Below, piece by piece: positions 8,713 through 16,862 of a DNA stretch of 64,000 nucleotides. Source of the stretch: Chitinophagales bacterium (GTDB taxonomy: Bacteria; Bacteroidota; Bacteroidia; Chitinophagales; Saprospiraceae); assembly GCA_022360175.1 (NCBI GenBank), contig JAKSDI010000273.1, positions 29,446 to 93,445 on the forward strand, read 5' to 3'. Under the pieces are notes generated by a model. That model ran no database searches, was not told the DNA's origin, and saw only the letters and a program-made list of their open reading frames with translations. The position numbers and the translations under genes are program-made. The first letter of the stretch is position 1, and every line of letters starts with the position of its first letter.

Positions 8713-8760
8713 TAAAAGATAAATTCGCAGGCAATATCTTTTGACCTGTTTTATCTTTTA
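8713..8760 (+). promoter_or_regulatory. Long hairpin in the leader of the SulP gene
   Basis: An 11-bp perfect inverted repeat (TAAAAGATAAA at 8713-8723, TTTATCTTTTA at 8750-8760) encloses a second pair, CAGG/CCTG (8728-8731 and 8745-8748). The hairpin ends 13 bases before the SulP start codon. It could attenuate readthrough from the dioxygenase gene, stabilise the mRNA, or act as an operator. There is no proper U-run after it. Confidence 0.45.
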
Positions 8761-8773
8761 ATCTGAATTTGAC

Positions 8774-10513
8774 ATGAGCTGGAAGCGTTTTTTTCCAATT
8801 TTTGACTGGATTAGTGAATATAATAAGAGTGTATTCCGATCAGATTTAACAGCAGGCCTGACCGTTTGTATTATGCTGATTCCTCAGGGAATGGCTTATG
8901 CATTACTGGCAGGCATGCCTCCTATATATGGCCTGTATGGTGGCTTAGTTCCCCTATTAATCTATGGCCTTCTAGGTACTTCTCGGCAATTATCGATTGG
9001 CCCTGTAGCCGTTTCTTCACTTCTTGTATTGGCGGGTATCAGCCAAGTAGCAGAGCCTGAAAGCGGACAATACATTGAGTTGGCGATCCTTGCTGGCTTG
9101 ATGATAGGAATTGCACAATTGTTGTTAAGTGCGTTGCGGCTGGGGTTTTTAGTTACCTTTTTATCACATCCTGTGATCATGGGGTTCACCTCAGCAGCAG
9201 CTATCATTATTGCAGTCAGCCAGTTCAAGTACTTATTTGGTTTTCCTATTCCAAGGTTTGAGCAAACATACGAAACCGCAATTTACGCTTTTGAGCATCT
9301 CAACCAGATACACTGGTTATCCTTTGCTTTTTGTACTAGCGGCATAATAGTAATGCTTGCTATAAAAAAATGGGCTCGGTTTATTCCAGCTGCACTCGTA
9401 GTGACTATACTAGGTATTTTAATTACCTACTTGCTTAAGCTGGACCAACAGGGCTTAGCAATCGTAGGGAAAGTACCAGAAGGCCTGCCTAGTTTTAGTG
9501 TACCAAATTTATCATGGACCAATATTCAACTGGTATTGCCTACTGTAGGTACTGTAACCATTATGGGAGTTGTAGAATCTATTAGTATTGCCAAAGCACT
9601 GGAAGCGAAAAATAAAGATGGTAGAATACGCCCTAATCAGGAACTCTTTGCTATTGGCTTTTCGAAATTTGCAGGAGCTTTTTTCCAGGCACTTCCTACT
9701 TCTGCCAGCTTTACTCGCTCAGCTGTAAATAATGAAGCTGGAGCTCGTACAGGAATTGCCTCTATCATCGCAGCTGCGGCTACAGGATTAACACTAGTAT
9801 TTTTCACTCCTCTCTTTTATTACCTTCCCAAAGCAATTCTTGCTTCCATTGTTTTGATGGCAGTAAAGGGATTATTTGAACTGGAAGGTGCAAAAGAACT
9901 CTGGAAAACACATCGAAAGGACTTTTTCATGATGCTTATCACTTTCCTCGCTACTCTTGGAATGGGTATTGAAGAAGGGGTACTGACTGGAGTTATTCTT
10001 TCCCTTCTTTTAGTCATTTATCAAGCTTCCCGGCCTCATTCTGCTATTTTAGGAAAATTGCCAAAGACCAATCATTTTCGAAATGTTGATCGTTTTCCTG
10101 AAGCTCAACAGGAAGATGGAGTGATCATTATTCGATTTGACGCTCCACTATTCTTTTTAAATGCCGAACAATTCAAAAATACGGTCTTTGATACGCTGGA
10201 AAAGTACAATGACAGATGTTATCTCTTCATTCTTGATGCTTCCAGTATACTGGATATAGATTCGAGTGGTTTGCATGCAATAGAAGAAGTATATAATCAC
10301 TTCAAAGAACGCAATATTCAATTTTTTATAGCAGGAGTACTAGGCCCGGTAAGAGATGCTTTCAAACGTTATGAACTCATTGAAAAAGTAGGCCTCACTA
10401 ATCATTTCATGTATGTAAGTGATGCTTTAGAATACTACAGACAAGAAAAATCAGGGCAGCAAGCCCTTTGGACCAATAACGCAATTCAACATAATTTGAA
10501 AAATAAAAACTGA
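8774..10513 (+). CDS. SulP-family anion transporter with STAS domain
   Basis: This 579-residue protein has the SulP layout. A membrane domain of about 12-14 segments (residues about 20-430) includes the signature GLTVCIMLIPQGMAYALLAGMPPIYGLYGG, quoted here in part as IPQGMAYALLAG and PPIYGLYGG. A cytoplasmic STAS domain follows at about 445-560 (APLFFLNAEQF, ILDASSILDIDSSGLHAI). SulP proteins move sulfate, bicarbonate or other oxyanions. Its place between a persulfide dioxygenase and a molybdenum oxidoreductase suggests that the substrate here is sulfate or sulfite, either exporting the end product or moving an intermediate; that is inference. The stop is only 2 bases before the next start, so it is translationally linked to the iron-sulfur/NrfD gene. 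Confidence 0.92.
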   Translation: MSWKRFFPIFDWISEYNKSVFRSDLTAGLTVCIMLIPQGMAYALLAGMPPIYGLYGGLVPLLIYGLLGTSRQLSIGPVAVSSLLVLAGISQVAEPESGQYIELAILAGLMIGIAQLLLSALRLGFLVTFLSHPVIMGFTSAAAIIIAVSQFKYLFGFPIPRFEQTYETAIYAFEHLNQIHWLSFAFCTSGIIVMLAIKKWARFIPAALVVTILGILITYLLKLDQQGLAIVGKVPEGLPSFSVPNLSWTNIQLVLPTVGTVTIMGVVESISIAKALEAKNKDGRIRPNQELFAIGFSKFAGAFFQALPTSASFTRSAVNNEAGARTGIASIIAAAATGLTLVFFTPLFYYLPKAILASIVLMAVKGLFELEGAKELWKTHRKDFFMMLITFLATLGMGIEEGVLTGVILSLLLVIYQASRPHSAILGKLPKTNHFRNVDRFPEAQQEDGVIIIRFDAPLFFLNAEQFKNTVFDTLEKYNDRCYLFILDASSILDIDSSGLHAIEEVYNHFKERNIQFFIAGVLGPVRDAFKRYELIEKVGLTNHFMYVSDALEYYRQEKSGQQALWTNNAIQHNLKNKN

Positions 10514-10515
10514 CG

Positions 10516-12141
10516 ATGAAATACGGCTTTGTAATTGACAACCGAAAGTGTATAGGTTGCCACGCCTGCACCACGGCTTGTAAATCGGAACATCAGGTTC
10601 CGGTGGGGGTCAATCGTACATGGGTCAAGCAAGTTGAAAAGGGAGAATTTCCCAACTCGCGCCGCCTATTCTCTGTAATGCGCTGCAATCACTGTACGGA
10701 TGCACCCTGTGTTGAAATATGTCCTACTGAAGCATTAAATATTAGAGAAGATGGCATTGTAGATTTTGATAAAGACCGATGTATTGGTTGTAAGTCCTGT
10801 ATGCAAGCTTGCCCTTATGATGCTTTATACATTGATCCGCAGACAAATACAGCTGCCAAGTGTAACTACTGCGCTCATCGTATTGATGTGGGCCTAGAGC
10901 CTGCCTGTGTCAATGTTTGTCCTGAGCACGCCATCATTTCCGGAGATATGGACGATTCAAATTCTGAAATATCCCTATTACTATCTCGCCAACAGGTATC
11001 TGTTCGCAAACCTGAAAAAGGAACTAATCCTAATCTATTTTATATAGATGGAGATGAAGCATCTCTCAATCCATCAATGACTGAAAAAACAGGGGAATAC
11101 TTTTGGAATTCTCAAACCTTAGGCGTAGGCCACTTTGCTAAAGAAGCAGAAAAAATGGCCTTCACTAATGGGGATGTAATAACCGCTGTACTGGAAGCGA
11201 CTAGTGAATATACTACTGCTGGCAATCTGGCTGCGAACGGGGCTAAAAAATCTATAGATGTAGTAATGGGCAAAGAAGCTCGCCGTATCTATGATACCCC
11301 CAACAAGGGCATCCTCTGGGGATGGGAAGTTTCTGCTTATGTATGGACCAAAGCAATTTCTGCTGGTGCCTTTCTGGTATTATTTCTCGCTTCTGCATTT
11401 GGTTGGGTGGCACCTTCTGAATCTATGGAATGGTGGACTTATGGCATCGGGCTGGTATTTCTTACACTTACAGGGGTACTGCTGGTCATAGACCTCGATC
11501 AGCCCAAACGCTTCCTCTATGTCTTATTGCGCCCTCACTGGGCTTCCTGGTTGGTAAAGGGGGGATATTCCATTACCTTATATGGAGGTTTGCTCACACT
11601 ACTCATTATAGGCTTACTAGTTGACCTTGGAGCACTGAATCAGATTATCATGTGGATTACAGCAGTCACAGCAGTAATTGTAGCTATCTATACTGCCTTC
11701 CTTTTTGGGCAGGCTAAAGGACGGGATTTCTGGCAAAGCCCTTCTTTGGCTTTACACATGTTGGTACATAGCATTATAGCTGGTGCTGCTGCATTAGCAT
11801 TGGTGACCATTATACAAGGTACTACTGCTGACTGGAGTAGTTTCCTTAGCACAACCATGTCGATTGGTATTGGAGTAAACCTGTTGACGATGATCATTGA
11901 ATTGACAATGACTCACCCAACGGTTGATACACATACCGTAGTAAAAATGATTACCAAAGGAAGGTATGCTCGTAAGTTTTATCTGGGTGTTCTGATCCTG
12001 GGTAATTTGGTTCCACTAACATTATTATTATTTGGAGCGAGCACTGGTGTAATGGCTGCAGCTAGTGTAATGGTATTACTCGGCATCCTCTTTACAGAAC
12101 AAATTTGGGTAGAAGCACCACAGCGTATTGCACTTTCATAG
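10516..12141 (+). CDS. Fused ferredoxin-like electron-transfer and NrfD-type membrane subunit
   Basis: Residues 1 to about 160 form a four-cluster ferredoxin subunit of the PsrB/DmsB type, with cysteine groups CIGCHACTTACK, CNHCTDAPCVEICP, CIGCKSCMQACP and CNYCAHR followed by ACVNVCP. After a linker of about 90 residues, the C-terminal half (about 265-541) is a polytopic NrfD/PsrC-like quinone-interacting membrane domain with eight or so helices. These two parts are usually separate proteins; here they are one 541-residue chain. The gene lies 2 bases after the SulP stop and upstream of the molybdopterin catalytic subunit. It should pass electrons between that enzyme and membrane quinone. Confidence 0.9.
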   Translation: MKYGFVIDNRKCIGCHACTTACKSEHQVPVGVNRTWVKQVEKGEFPNSRRLFSVMRCNHCTDAPCVEICPTEALNIREDGIVDFDKDRCIGCKSCMQACPYDALYIDPQTNTAAKCNYCAHRIDVGLEPACVNVCPEHAIISGDMDDSNSEISLLLSRQQVSVRKPEKGTNPNLFYIDGDEASLNPSMTEKTGEYFWNSQTLGVGHFAKEAEKMAFTNGDVITAVLEATSEYTTAGNLAANGAKKSIDVVMGKEARRIYDTPNKGILWGWEVSAYVWTKAISAGAFLVLFLASAFGWVAPSESMEWWTYGIGLVFLTLTGVLLVIDLDQPKRFLYVLLRPHWASWLVKGGYSITLYGGLLTLLIIGLLVDLGALNQIIMWITAVTAVIVAIYTAFLFGQAKGRDFWQSPSLALHMLVHSIIAGAAALALVTIIQGTTADWSSFLSTTMSIGIGVNLLTMIIELTMTHPTVDTHTVVKMITKGRYARKFYLGVLILGNLVPLTLLLFGASTGVMAAASVMVLLGILFTEQIWVEAPQRIALS

Positions 12142-12312
12142 CACTTCCGATCTCCAGGTCGGAGTCGAAAAGCAGAAATAGGAAATGAGAAAACGGATTT
12201 TTTTTTTGAATGTTAAATTTCGAATTTCTGTATCCCGATCGAAGGCTAAGATGCAACGCTAAAAGCAAATAGTTAAAGACCAAAAGTCTGAAGCTATAAA
12301 ACAATAAAAATC

Positions 12313-15177
12313 ATGACCAAAAATAATACTTCTTTCATCGAAAAAATGGCTTCCAAGTTGGGGTTGATCCCTGATCTGACAAAAGACAGAGATCAGGATC
12401 TGGAACGCATTACTCCAGAAGGAGAGCTGACCCAATACCCACCAATGGAACAGTGGGACGACTGGACAGAATATGAAGCCACAGAACATCCTAAAAGGGT
12501 TAAACGCAATTATACCATTGTTCCGACTACCTGCTTTAACTGCGAAAGTGCTTGTGGCCTTACTGCTTATGTAGATAAAGACTCTCATGAGGTTCGCAAA
12601 TTGGAGGGCAATCCATATCATCCAGGCAGCCGCGGGAGAAATTGCGCTAAAGGCCCTGCTACTATCAATCAGCTCACAGATCCCGACCGTATTCTATATC
12701 CATTGAAGCGTAAAGGAGAACGCGGTGCAGGTGAATGGGAACGCGTAAGCTGGGATGAAGTGTTGGACGATATTGCCGGACGAATTCGCAAGGCCTTACA
12801 GGAAAAACGCAATAATGAGATTGCTTATCATGTAGGACGTCCTGGCCATGAAGGTTACGCCAATCGCGTATTACAAGGTTGGGGAGTAGATGGGCACAAT
12901 AGCCATACGAATATCTGTTCTTCTGGCGCCCGCTTTGGTTATAACATCTGGTATGGATATGATCGCCCATCTCCAGATCACGCCAATGCACAATTTATTC
13001 TTTTGATCTCTGCTCACCTTGAAAGCGGCCACTACTTCAACCCGCATGCTCAGCGTATCATAGAAGCAAAGATGAAAGGGGCGAAATTAGCATGTATGGA
13101 CCCTCGCCTTTCTAATACGGCAAGTATGTCCGATTACTGGCTTCCTACTTACCCTGGATCAGAAGCAGCCGTATTGCTGGCTATGGCCAAAATTATTCTG
13201 GATGAAGACTTGTACAATCGTCCATTCCTGGAAAACTGGACCAACTGGAAAGAGTACCTGCACAAAAGACATGAAGGCACTGAGTTAACTTTTGAGAACT
13301 ACATCCTCAAAATGCGGGAGGAATATGCAGAATATACACCAGCATATGCAGCGCAAGAAAGCGGGGTACCTGCAGAACGTATAATAGAAGTTGCCCATAA
13401 GGTTGGAGAAGCCGGAGAGCGCTTTGCTACACACAACTGGCGTAGTGCTGCCAGTGGTAATCTGGGTGGCTGGTGTGTATCCCGTGGCCTACACTTCCTG
13501 AATGTTTTAACAGGTAGTGTAGGAACAAAAGGAGGAACTTCTCCTAATAGTTGGAATAAGTTCAAGCCTAAATTCTTTGATGTGCCGCCTGCTCAGAAGT
13601 TTTGGAATGAACTGCACTTCCCTAATGAATACCCGCTCGCATTTTTTGAAATGAGCTTCCTCCTACCCCACTTCCTAAAAGAAGGACGCGGTAAAATGGA
13701 TGTGTACTTCTCTCGTGTTTTCAACCCTGTATGGACCTATCCGGATGGTTTTACCTGGATGGAAGCATATAGAGATGAAAATATGTTTGGCATGCACATC
13801 GCGATGACCCCCACATGGAATGAAACCGCCTTTTTTGCCGACTATGTATTACCAATGGGGCATTCCACAGAGCGCCATGACCTCAACAGTTATGCTACGC
13901 ACTCTGGCATGTGGATCGCCTTCCGCCAACCTGTATTAAGAGAAGCTGCACGCAGAGCTGGTAAAAATGTTGAGTTTACTTATGAAGTAAATCCCGGAGA
14001 GGTATGGGAAGAAGACGAATTTTGGATTGAACTAAGCTGGAGAATTGATCCCGACGGAAGCCTGGGAGTACGCAAACACTTCGAATCTCCATACCGCCCT
14101 GGTGAGAAGATTAATATTGATGAATACTATCAGTATATCTTTGAGCATACTAAAGGCTTACCAGAAGCTGCTGCTAAAGAAGGGGTCACCGAACTGCAAT
14201 ACATGCGTAAGTATGGTGCATTTGAAGTAGAAAAACACTCTTACTCCAAGCACTTAAAAGAGCTTACTCCGGAACAACTGGAAGGAACAGAAAAAGAAGA
14301 AGGTACTGAGCTTATCAAAAAAGATGGCAAAGCCATTGGTGTATGGGTAGATGGTAAAGCTGTCGTTGGATTCCCTACGCCTTCGCGTAAAAATGAATTC
14401 TACTCTCAGACGATGGTAGATTGGGGATGGCCTGAATATGCAACACCAACTTACATCAAGAGCCACATCCACCCAGAAAAACTGGATAAGGAAAAAGGGG
14501 AATACTGCCTTGTTCCTACCTTCCGATTGCCTACTTTAATTCACTCTCGCTCAGGTAATGCCAAGTGGCTGACTGAAATCTCCAATCGCAATCCAATATG
14601 GATGCACCCGGATGATGCCAAGCGCTGGGGCTTCAAAACAGGTGACTTGGTACGCATGAATACCGATATTGGATATTTTGTGGATAAAGTGTGGGTAACT
14701 CAGGGAATGAAGCCTGGTGTAGTGGCCTGCTCTCATCATTTGGGCCGCTGGCGCCGTAAACAGGATGCTGGCAACCGCTGGGCTACTAATACAGTTGATA
14801 TCGAATACAATGGTAAAGGAGGATATCGCATGTCTACCGTTTCTGGCATCAAACCTTTTGACAGCAAAGATCCAGATAGTAAGCGCATCTTCTGGACAGA
14901 TGGAGGTGTACACCAAAACATTACCCATGCTGTTCATCCTGACCCAATCAGTGGGATGCACTGTTGGCACCAAAGGGTGAGAATAGAACGCCCACAAGCC
15001 GGAGATAACTATGGCGATATCTTCGTGGATACGAACAAATCCTTCGAAAACTACAAGGAATGGCTGAAGATGACTCGTCCTGCTCCCGGCCCAAATGGAT
15101 TGCGACGCCCACTGTGGTTCAAGCGCCCATTACGGCCTGCTGAGGAGATGTACTATCTGAATAAAGCAAATAAATAA
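12313..15177 (+). CDS. Molybdopterin oxidoreductase catalytic subunit, SoeA/PsrA-like
   Basis: This 954-residue protein belongs to the DMSO reductase superfamily. A [4Fe-4S] motif near residue 75 reads CFNCESAC, then C 29 residues later in GRNCAKG. A probable molybdenum-ligand cysteine sits in SHTNICSSGARFGY, and a molybdopterin dinucleotide-binding domain is at the C-terminal end (about 730-900). There is no twin-arginine signal, so the enzyme should stay in the cytoplasm, as SoeA sulfite dehydrogenases do and unlike exported PsrA/PhsA. Upstream are its iron-sulfur/NrfD subunit, a SulP transporter and a persulfide dioxygenase. Sulfite oxidation to sulfate is the best-supported guess; polysulfide, thiosulfate, tetrathionate or arsenic chemistry cannot be excluded. 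A 171-base gap with a T10 run separates it from the previous gene. Confidence 0.85.
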   Translation: MTKNNTSFIEKMASKLGLIPDLTKDRDQDLERITPEGELTQYPPMEQWDDWTEYEATEHPKRVKRNYTIVPTTCFNCESACGLTAYVDKDSHEVRKLEGNPYHPGSRGRNCAKGPATINQLTDPDRILYPLKRKGERGAGEWERVSWDEVLDDIAGRIRKALQEKRNNEIAYHVGRPGHEGYANRVLQGWGVDGHNSHTNICSSGARFGYNIWYGYDRPSPDHANAQFILLISAHLESGHYFNPHAQRIIEAKMKGAKLACMDPRLSNTASMSDYWLPTYPGSEAAVLLAMAKIILDEDLYNRPFLENWTNWKEYLHKRHEGTELTFENYILKMREEYAEYTPAYAAQESGVPAERIIEVAHKVGEAGERFATHNWRSAASGNLGGWCVSRGLHFLNVLTGSVGTKGGTSPNSWNKFKPKFFDVPPAQKFWNELHFPNEYPLAFFEMSFLLPHFLKEGRGKMDVYFSRVFNPVWTYPDGFTWMEAYRDENMFGMHIAMTPTWNETAFFADYVLPMGHSTERHDLNSYATHSGMWIAFRQPVLREAARRAGKNVEFTYEVNPGEVWEEDEFWIELSWRIDPDGSLGVRKHFESPYRPGEKINIDEYYQYIFEHTKGLPEAAAKEGVTELQYMRKYGAFEVEKHSYSKHLKELTPEQLEGTEKEEGTELIKKDGKAIGVWVDGKAVVGFPTPSRKNEFYSQTMVDWGWPEYATPTYIKSHIHPEKLDKEKGEYCLVPTFRLPTLIHSRSGNAKWLTEISNRNPIWMHPDDAKRWGFKTGDLVRMNTDIGYFVDKVWVTQGMKPGVVACSHHLGRWRRKQDAGNRWATNTVDIEYNGKGGYRMSTVSGIKPFDSKDPDSKRIFWTDGGVHQNITHAVHPDPISGMHCWHQRVRIERPQAGDNYGDIFVDTNKSFENYKEWLKMTRPAPGPNGLRRPLWFKRPLRPAEEMYYLNKANK

Positions 15178-15225
15178 TCCGTAGTCTTACTCAACAATAA
15201 GACTAGTATTAAATGTATGGTATAG

Positions 15226-15257
15226 AGGGTAATCGGTGAAAGCTGGTTGCCCTTTTT
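15226..15257 (+). terminator. Terminator of the sulfur island
   Basis: The arms AGGGTAA (15226-15232) and TTGCCCT (15247-15253) pair with one G-T wobble and are followed by TTTT, a classical factor-independent terminator about 50 bases after the stop. A second hairpin (AGTCTTA / TAAGACT, 15183-15204) lies just after the stop codon and may add to termination. Confidence 0.7.
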
Positions 15258-15258
15258 A

Positions 15259-16689
15259 TTAATCAAACAAATCATCCAATGCCAATTCTTGGTCAACGAG
15301 CCCAATACTGTGTTCATTCTGTTTAAGTCCAAAAGTTGTAATCAGGGTAAGAAATAGTTGTTTTCTGGTTTTGGTAAACTCTTCAAAAATGTGAAGCTTA
15401 TTTTTTAGTATTTCAGCATAAGCCTTAGTAATAGTAAAAGGTTTATTGTAATATTTGACTTCAAAAATATTAATGATTTGATCATTGCGGTCTAATAAAA
15501 AATCAATTTGCGTTCCCTGTTCTGTTTTAGTGCCTTTTTTAGCAAATGTTGATGAAATAGAATACACACCTCCTATGCTCAAGGCTTTTTTAATTTGTGA
15601 AACATGCTTTAGGCAAATATTTTCAAAAGCAAAACCACACCATATTTTATATTCAGATGTTTGGCTTAAATGATGCCATGTATCACTACCTTCCCGAATA
15701 TTTTTCTCCATGAATTGTAAATAAAAAATAGAATATTCATCCATTAACCGATATAAGCGATTATTTTTCTTTTTCCCAAAGGGATAAAATATATCTATAA
15801 AACCTGATTGATGAAGTTCATTTAATGCTTTAGTTACACTGCCGCCATTTGGTAGTTTTGCTATATTGATCAATTCATTTCTAGTCATCCCCTTTCTTTT
15901 TTTTGCAAGAGTTCGAACAATAGCCATGTGGTTATCTGAATGATCAAAAAGTGCGGGATATAGATTGGAAAATTCATCTCTAAGCAAGCCTATTTCAGAG
16001 AAGCATATATTTTCAATATTTTGAGTAGCACTTTTACCTGCCTCAACTTCTTTTAAATAATGAGGAATCCCCCCCATCGCCATATATAACTGGAGGATAT
16101 GGAAACGATTTAGCTTAACATTGTTATTAGCACGTAAAAAACGCTCTGTTTCACTCAACGTAAATGGTTTTAAATGTATACGCTGAGTAATTCTATTATG
16201 TAAGCCTCCTGTATGGTTGACTACTTTTTGTATCATCCATGAAGCTGCAGAACCACAAATGATTAGCACAATGTTTTCATTAACAGCCCAACTATTCCAA
16301 AAAAAACTAAGCCCACGCAAGAAGCCTGATTTATGAGTTGCTAACCATGGTAATTCATCCAGAAAAACAACAGGTTTTATTTCTTTTGGACTCTTTTTTA
16401 AATAATTGATTAACATAAAAAAAGCTTCCATCCAATTTGCAGGTGGCTTAGGTATTATAAAATCCTTAGAAGAAAGCTGTAAGGCATAAGTGAAATTTTG
16501 CAATTGCTCTGCCAAAGGAGCATTCTTAGTTCCTGTTAATTCAAAAACGATATGCTCCTTACAAACATTCTTTACTAGAAAGGTTTTACCTATTCTACGG
16601 CGTCCAATTACAGAAACCATCTCTGCTTGATTGGATTGCAAAGCTTTCTTTAGTAGCTTCTTTTCCTCTTCTCTACCTATAAATTTCAT
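15259..16689 (-). CDS. AAA ATPase (ATPase_2 family) with C-terminal nuclease-like DUF234 domain
   Basis: This 476-residue protein starts KFIGREEEKKLLKKAL and has a Walker A motif GRRRIGKT (residues 29-36) and a Walker B VVFLDEL (about 108-114). This is the ATPase_2 family of STAND-like P-loop proteins common in archaea and Bacteroidota. A winged-helix segment (about 265-320) follows. The C terminus has a DUF234-type PD-(D/E)xK-like pattern (GTQIDFLLD, then IFEVKYY). Members often behave as stand-alone accessory or mobile-like genes with unknown targets; some are proposed nuclease-linked regulators. It is flanked by terminators and unrelated genes and is more AT-rich than its neighbours, which fits horizontal gain. 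A repeated operator-like structure lies directly upstream. Confidence 0.85.
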   Translation of the reverse strand: MKFIGREEEKKLLKKALQSNQAEMVSVIGRRRIGKTFLVKNVCKEHIVFELTGTKNAPLAEQLQNFTYALQLSSKDFIIPKPPANWMEAFFMLINYLKKSPKEIKPVVFLDELPWLATHKSGFLRGLSFFWNSWAVNENIVLIICGSAASWMIQKVVNHTGGLHNRITQRIHLKPFTLSETERFLRANNNVKLNRFHILQLYMAMGGIPHYLKEVEAGKSATQNIENICFSEIGLLRDEFSNLYPALFDHSDNHMAIVRTLAKKRKGMTRNELINIAKLPNGGSVTKALNELHQSGFIDIFYPFGKKKNNRLYRLMDEYSIFYLQFMEKNIREGSDTWHHLSQTSEYKIWCGFAFENICLKHVSQIKKALSIGGVYSISSTFAKKGTKTEQGTQIDFLLDRNDQIINIFEVKYYNKPFTITKAYAEILKNKLHIFEEFTKTRKQLFLTLITTFGLKQNEHSIGLVDQELALDDLFD

Positions 16690-16702
16690 TCGAAGAACTT
16701 AT

Positions 16703-16813
16703 TTATTATTCACCAAAATAACATTTTTTCATAACATTTTGGTGAGCATTAAAATTTATTACTCACCAAAATAGCTATTACATCTCCACTTTGGTGCCTA
16801 ATAAGCATTAAAA
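16703..16813. repeat. Duplicated inverted-repeat unit upstream of the AAA ATPase
   Basis: TCACCAAAAT (16710-16719) faces ATTTTGGTGA (16736-16745), a perfect 10-bp inverted repeat. The same unit recurs 53 bases on (TCACCAAAAT at 16763-16772, degraded partner ACTTTGGTG at 16788-16796). The direct copies extend to 18 bp with one mismatch (16703-16720, 16756-16773), and AGCATTAAAA follows each. The block sits 14 bases before the ATPase start, in promoter/leader position, so it is probably an operator or structured leader. Confidence 0.65.
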
Positions 16814-16862
16814 ACAGGTAGAACAGTTAAAGAGAATCATAAGGTCTTCAAATACTTTTTCT

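Noticed and set aside
12144..12164. Hairpin TCCGA/TCGGA after the Fe-S/NrfD gene as a terminator
   Set aside because: The stem is only 5 bp and the T10 run lies more than 30 bases further on, too far to act as its U-tract.
14551..14997. A 148-codon open frame on the minus strand inside the molybdenum oxidoreductase gene
   Set aside because: It lies wholly antisense to a well-supported gene and shows no recognisable domain; it follows from the codon use of the true gene.
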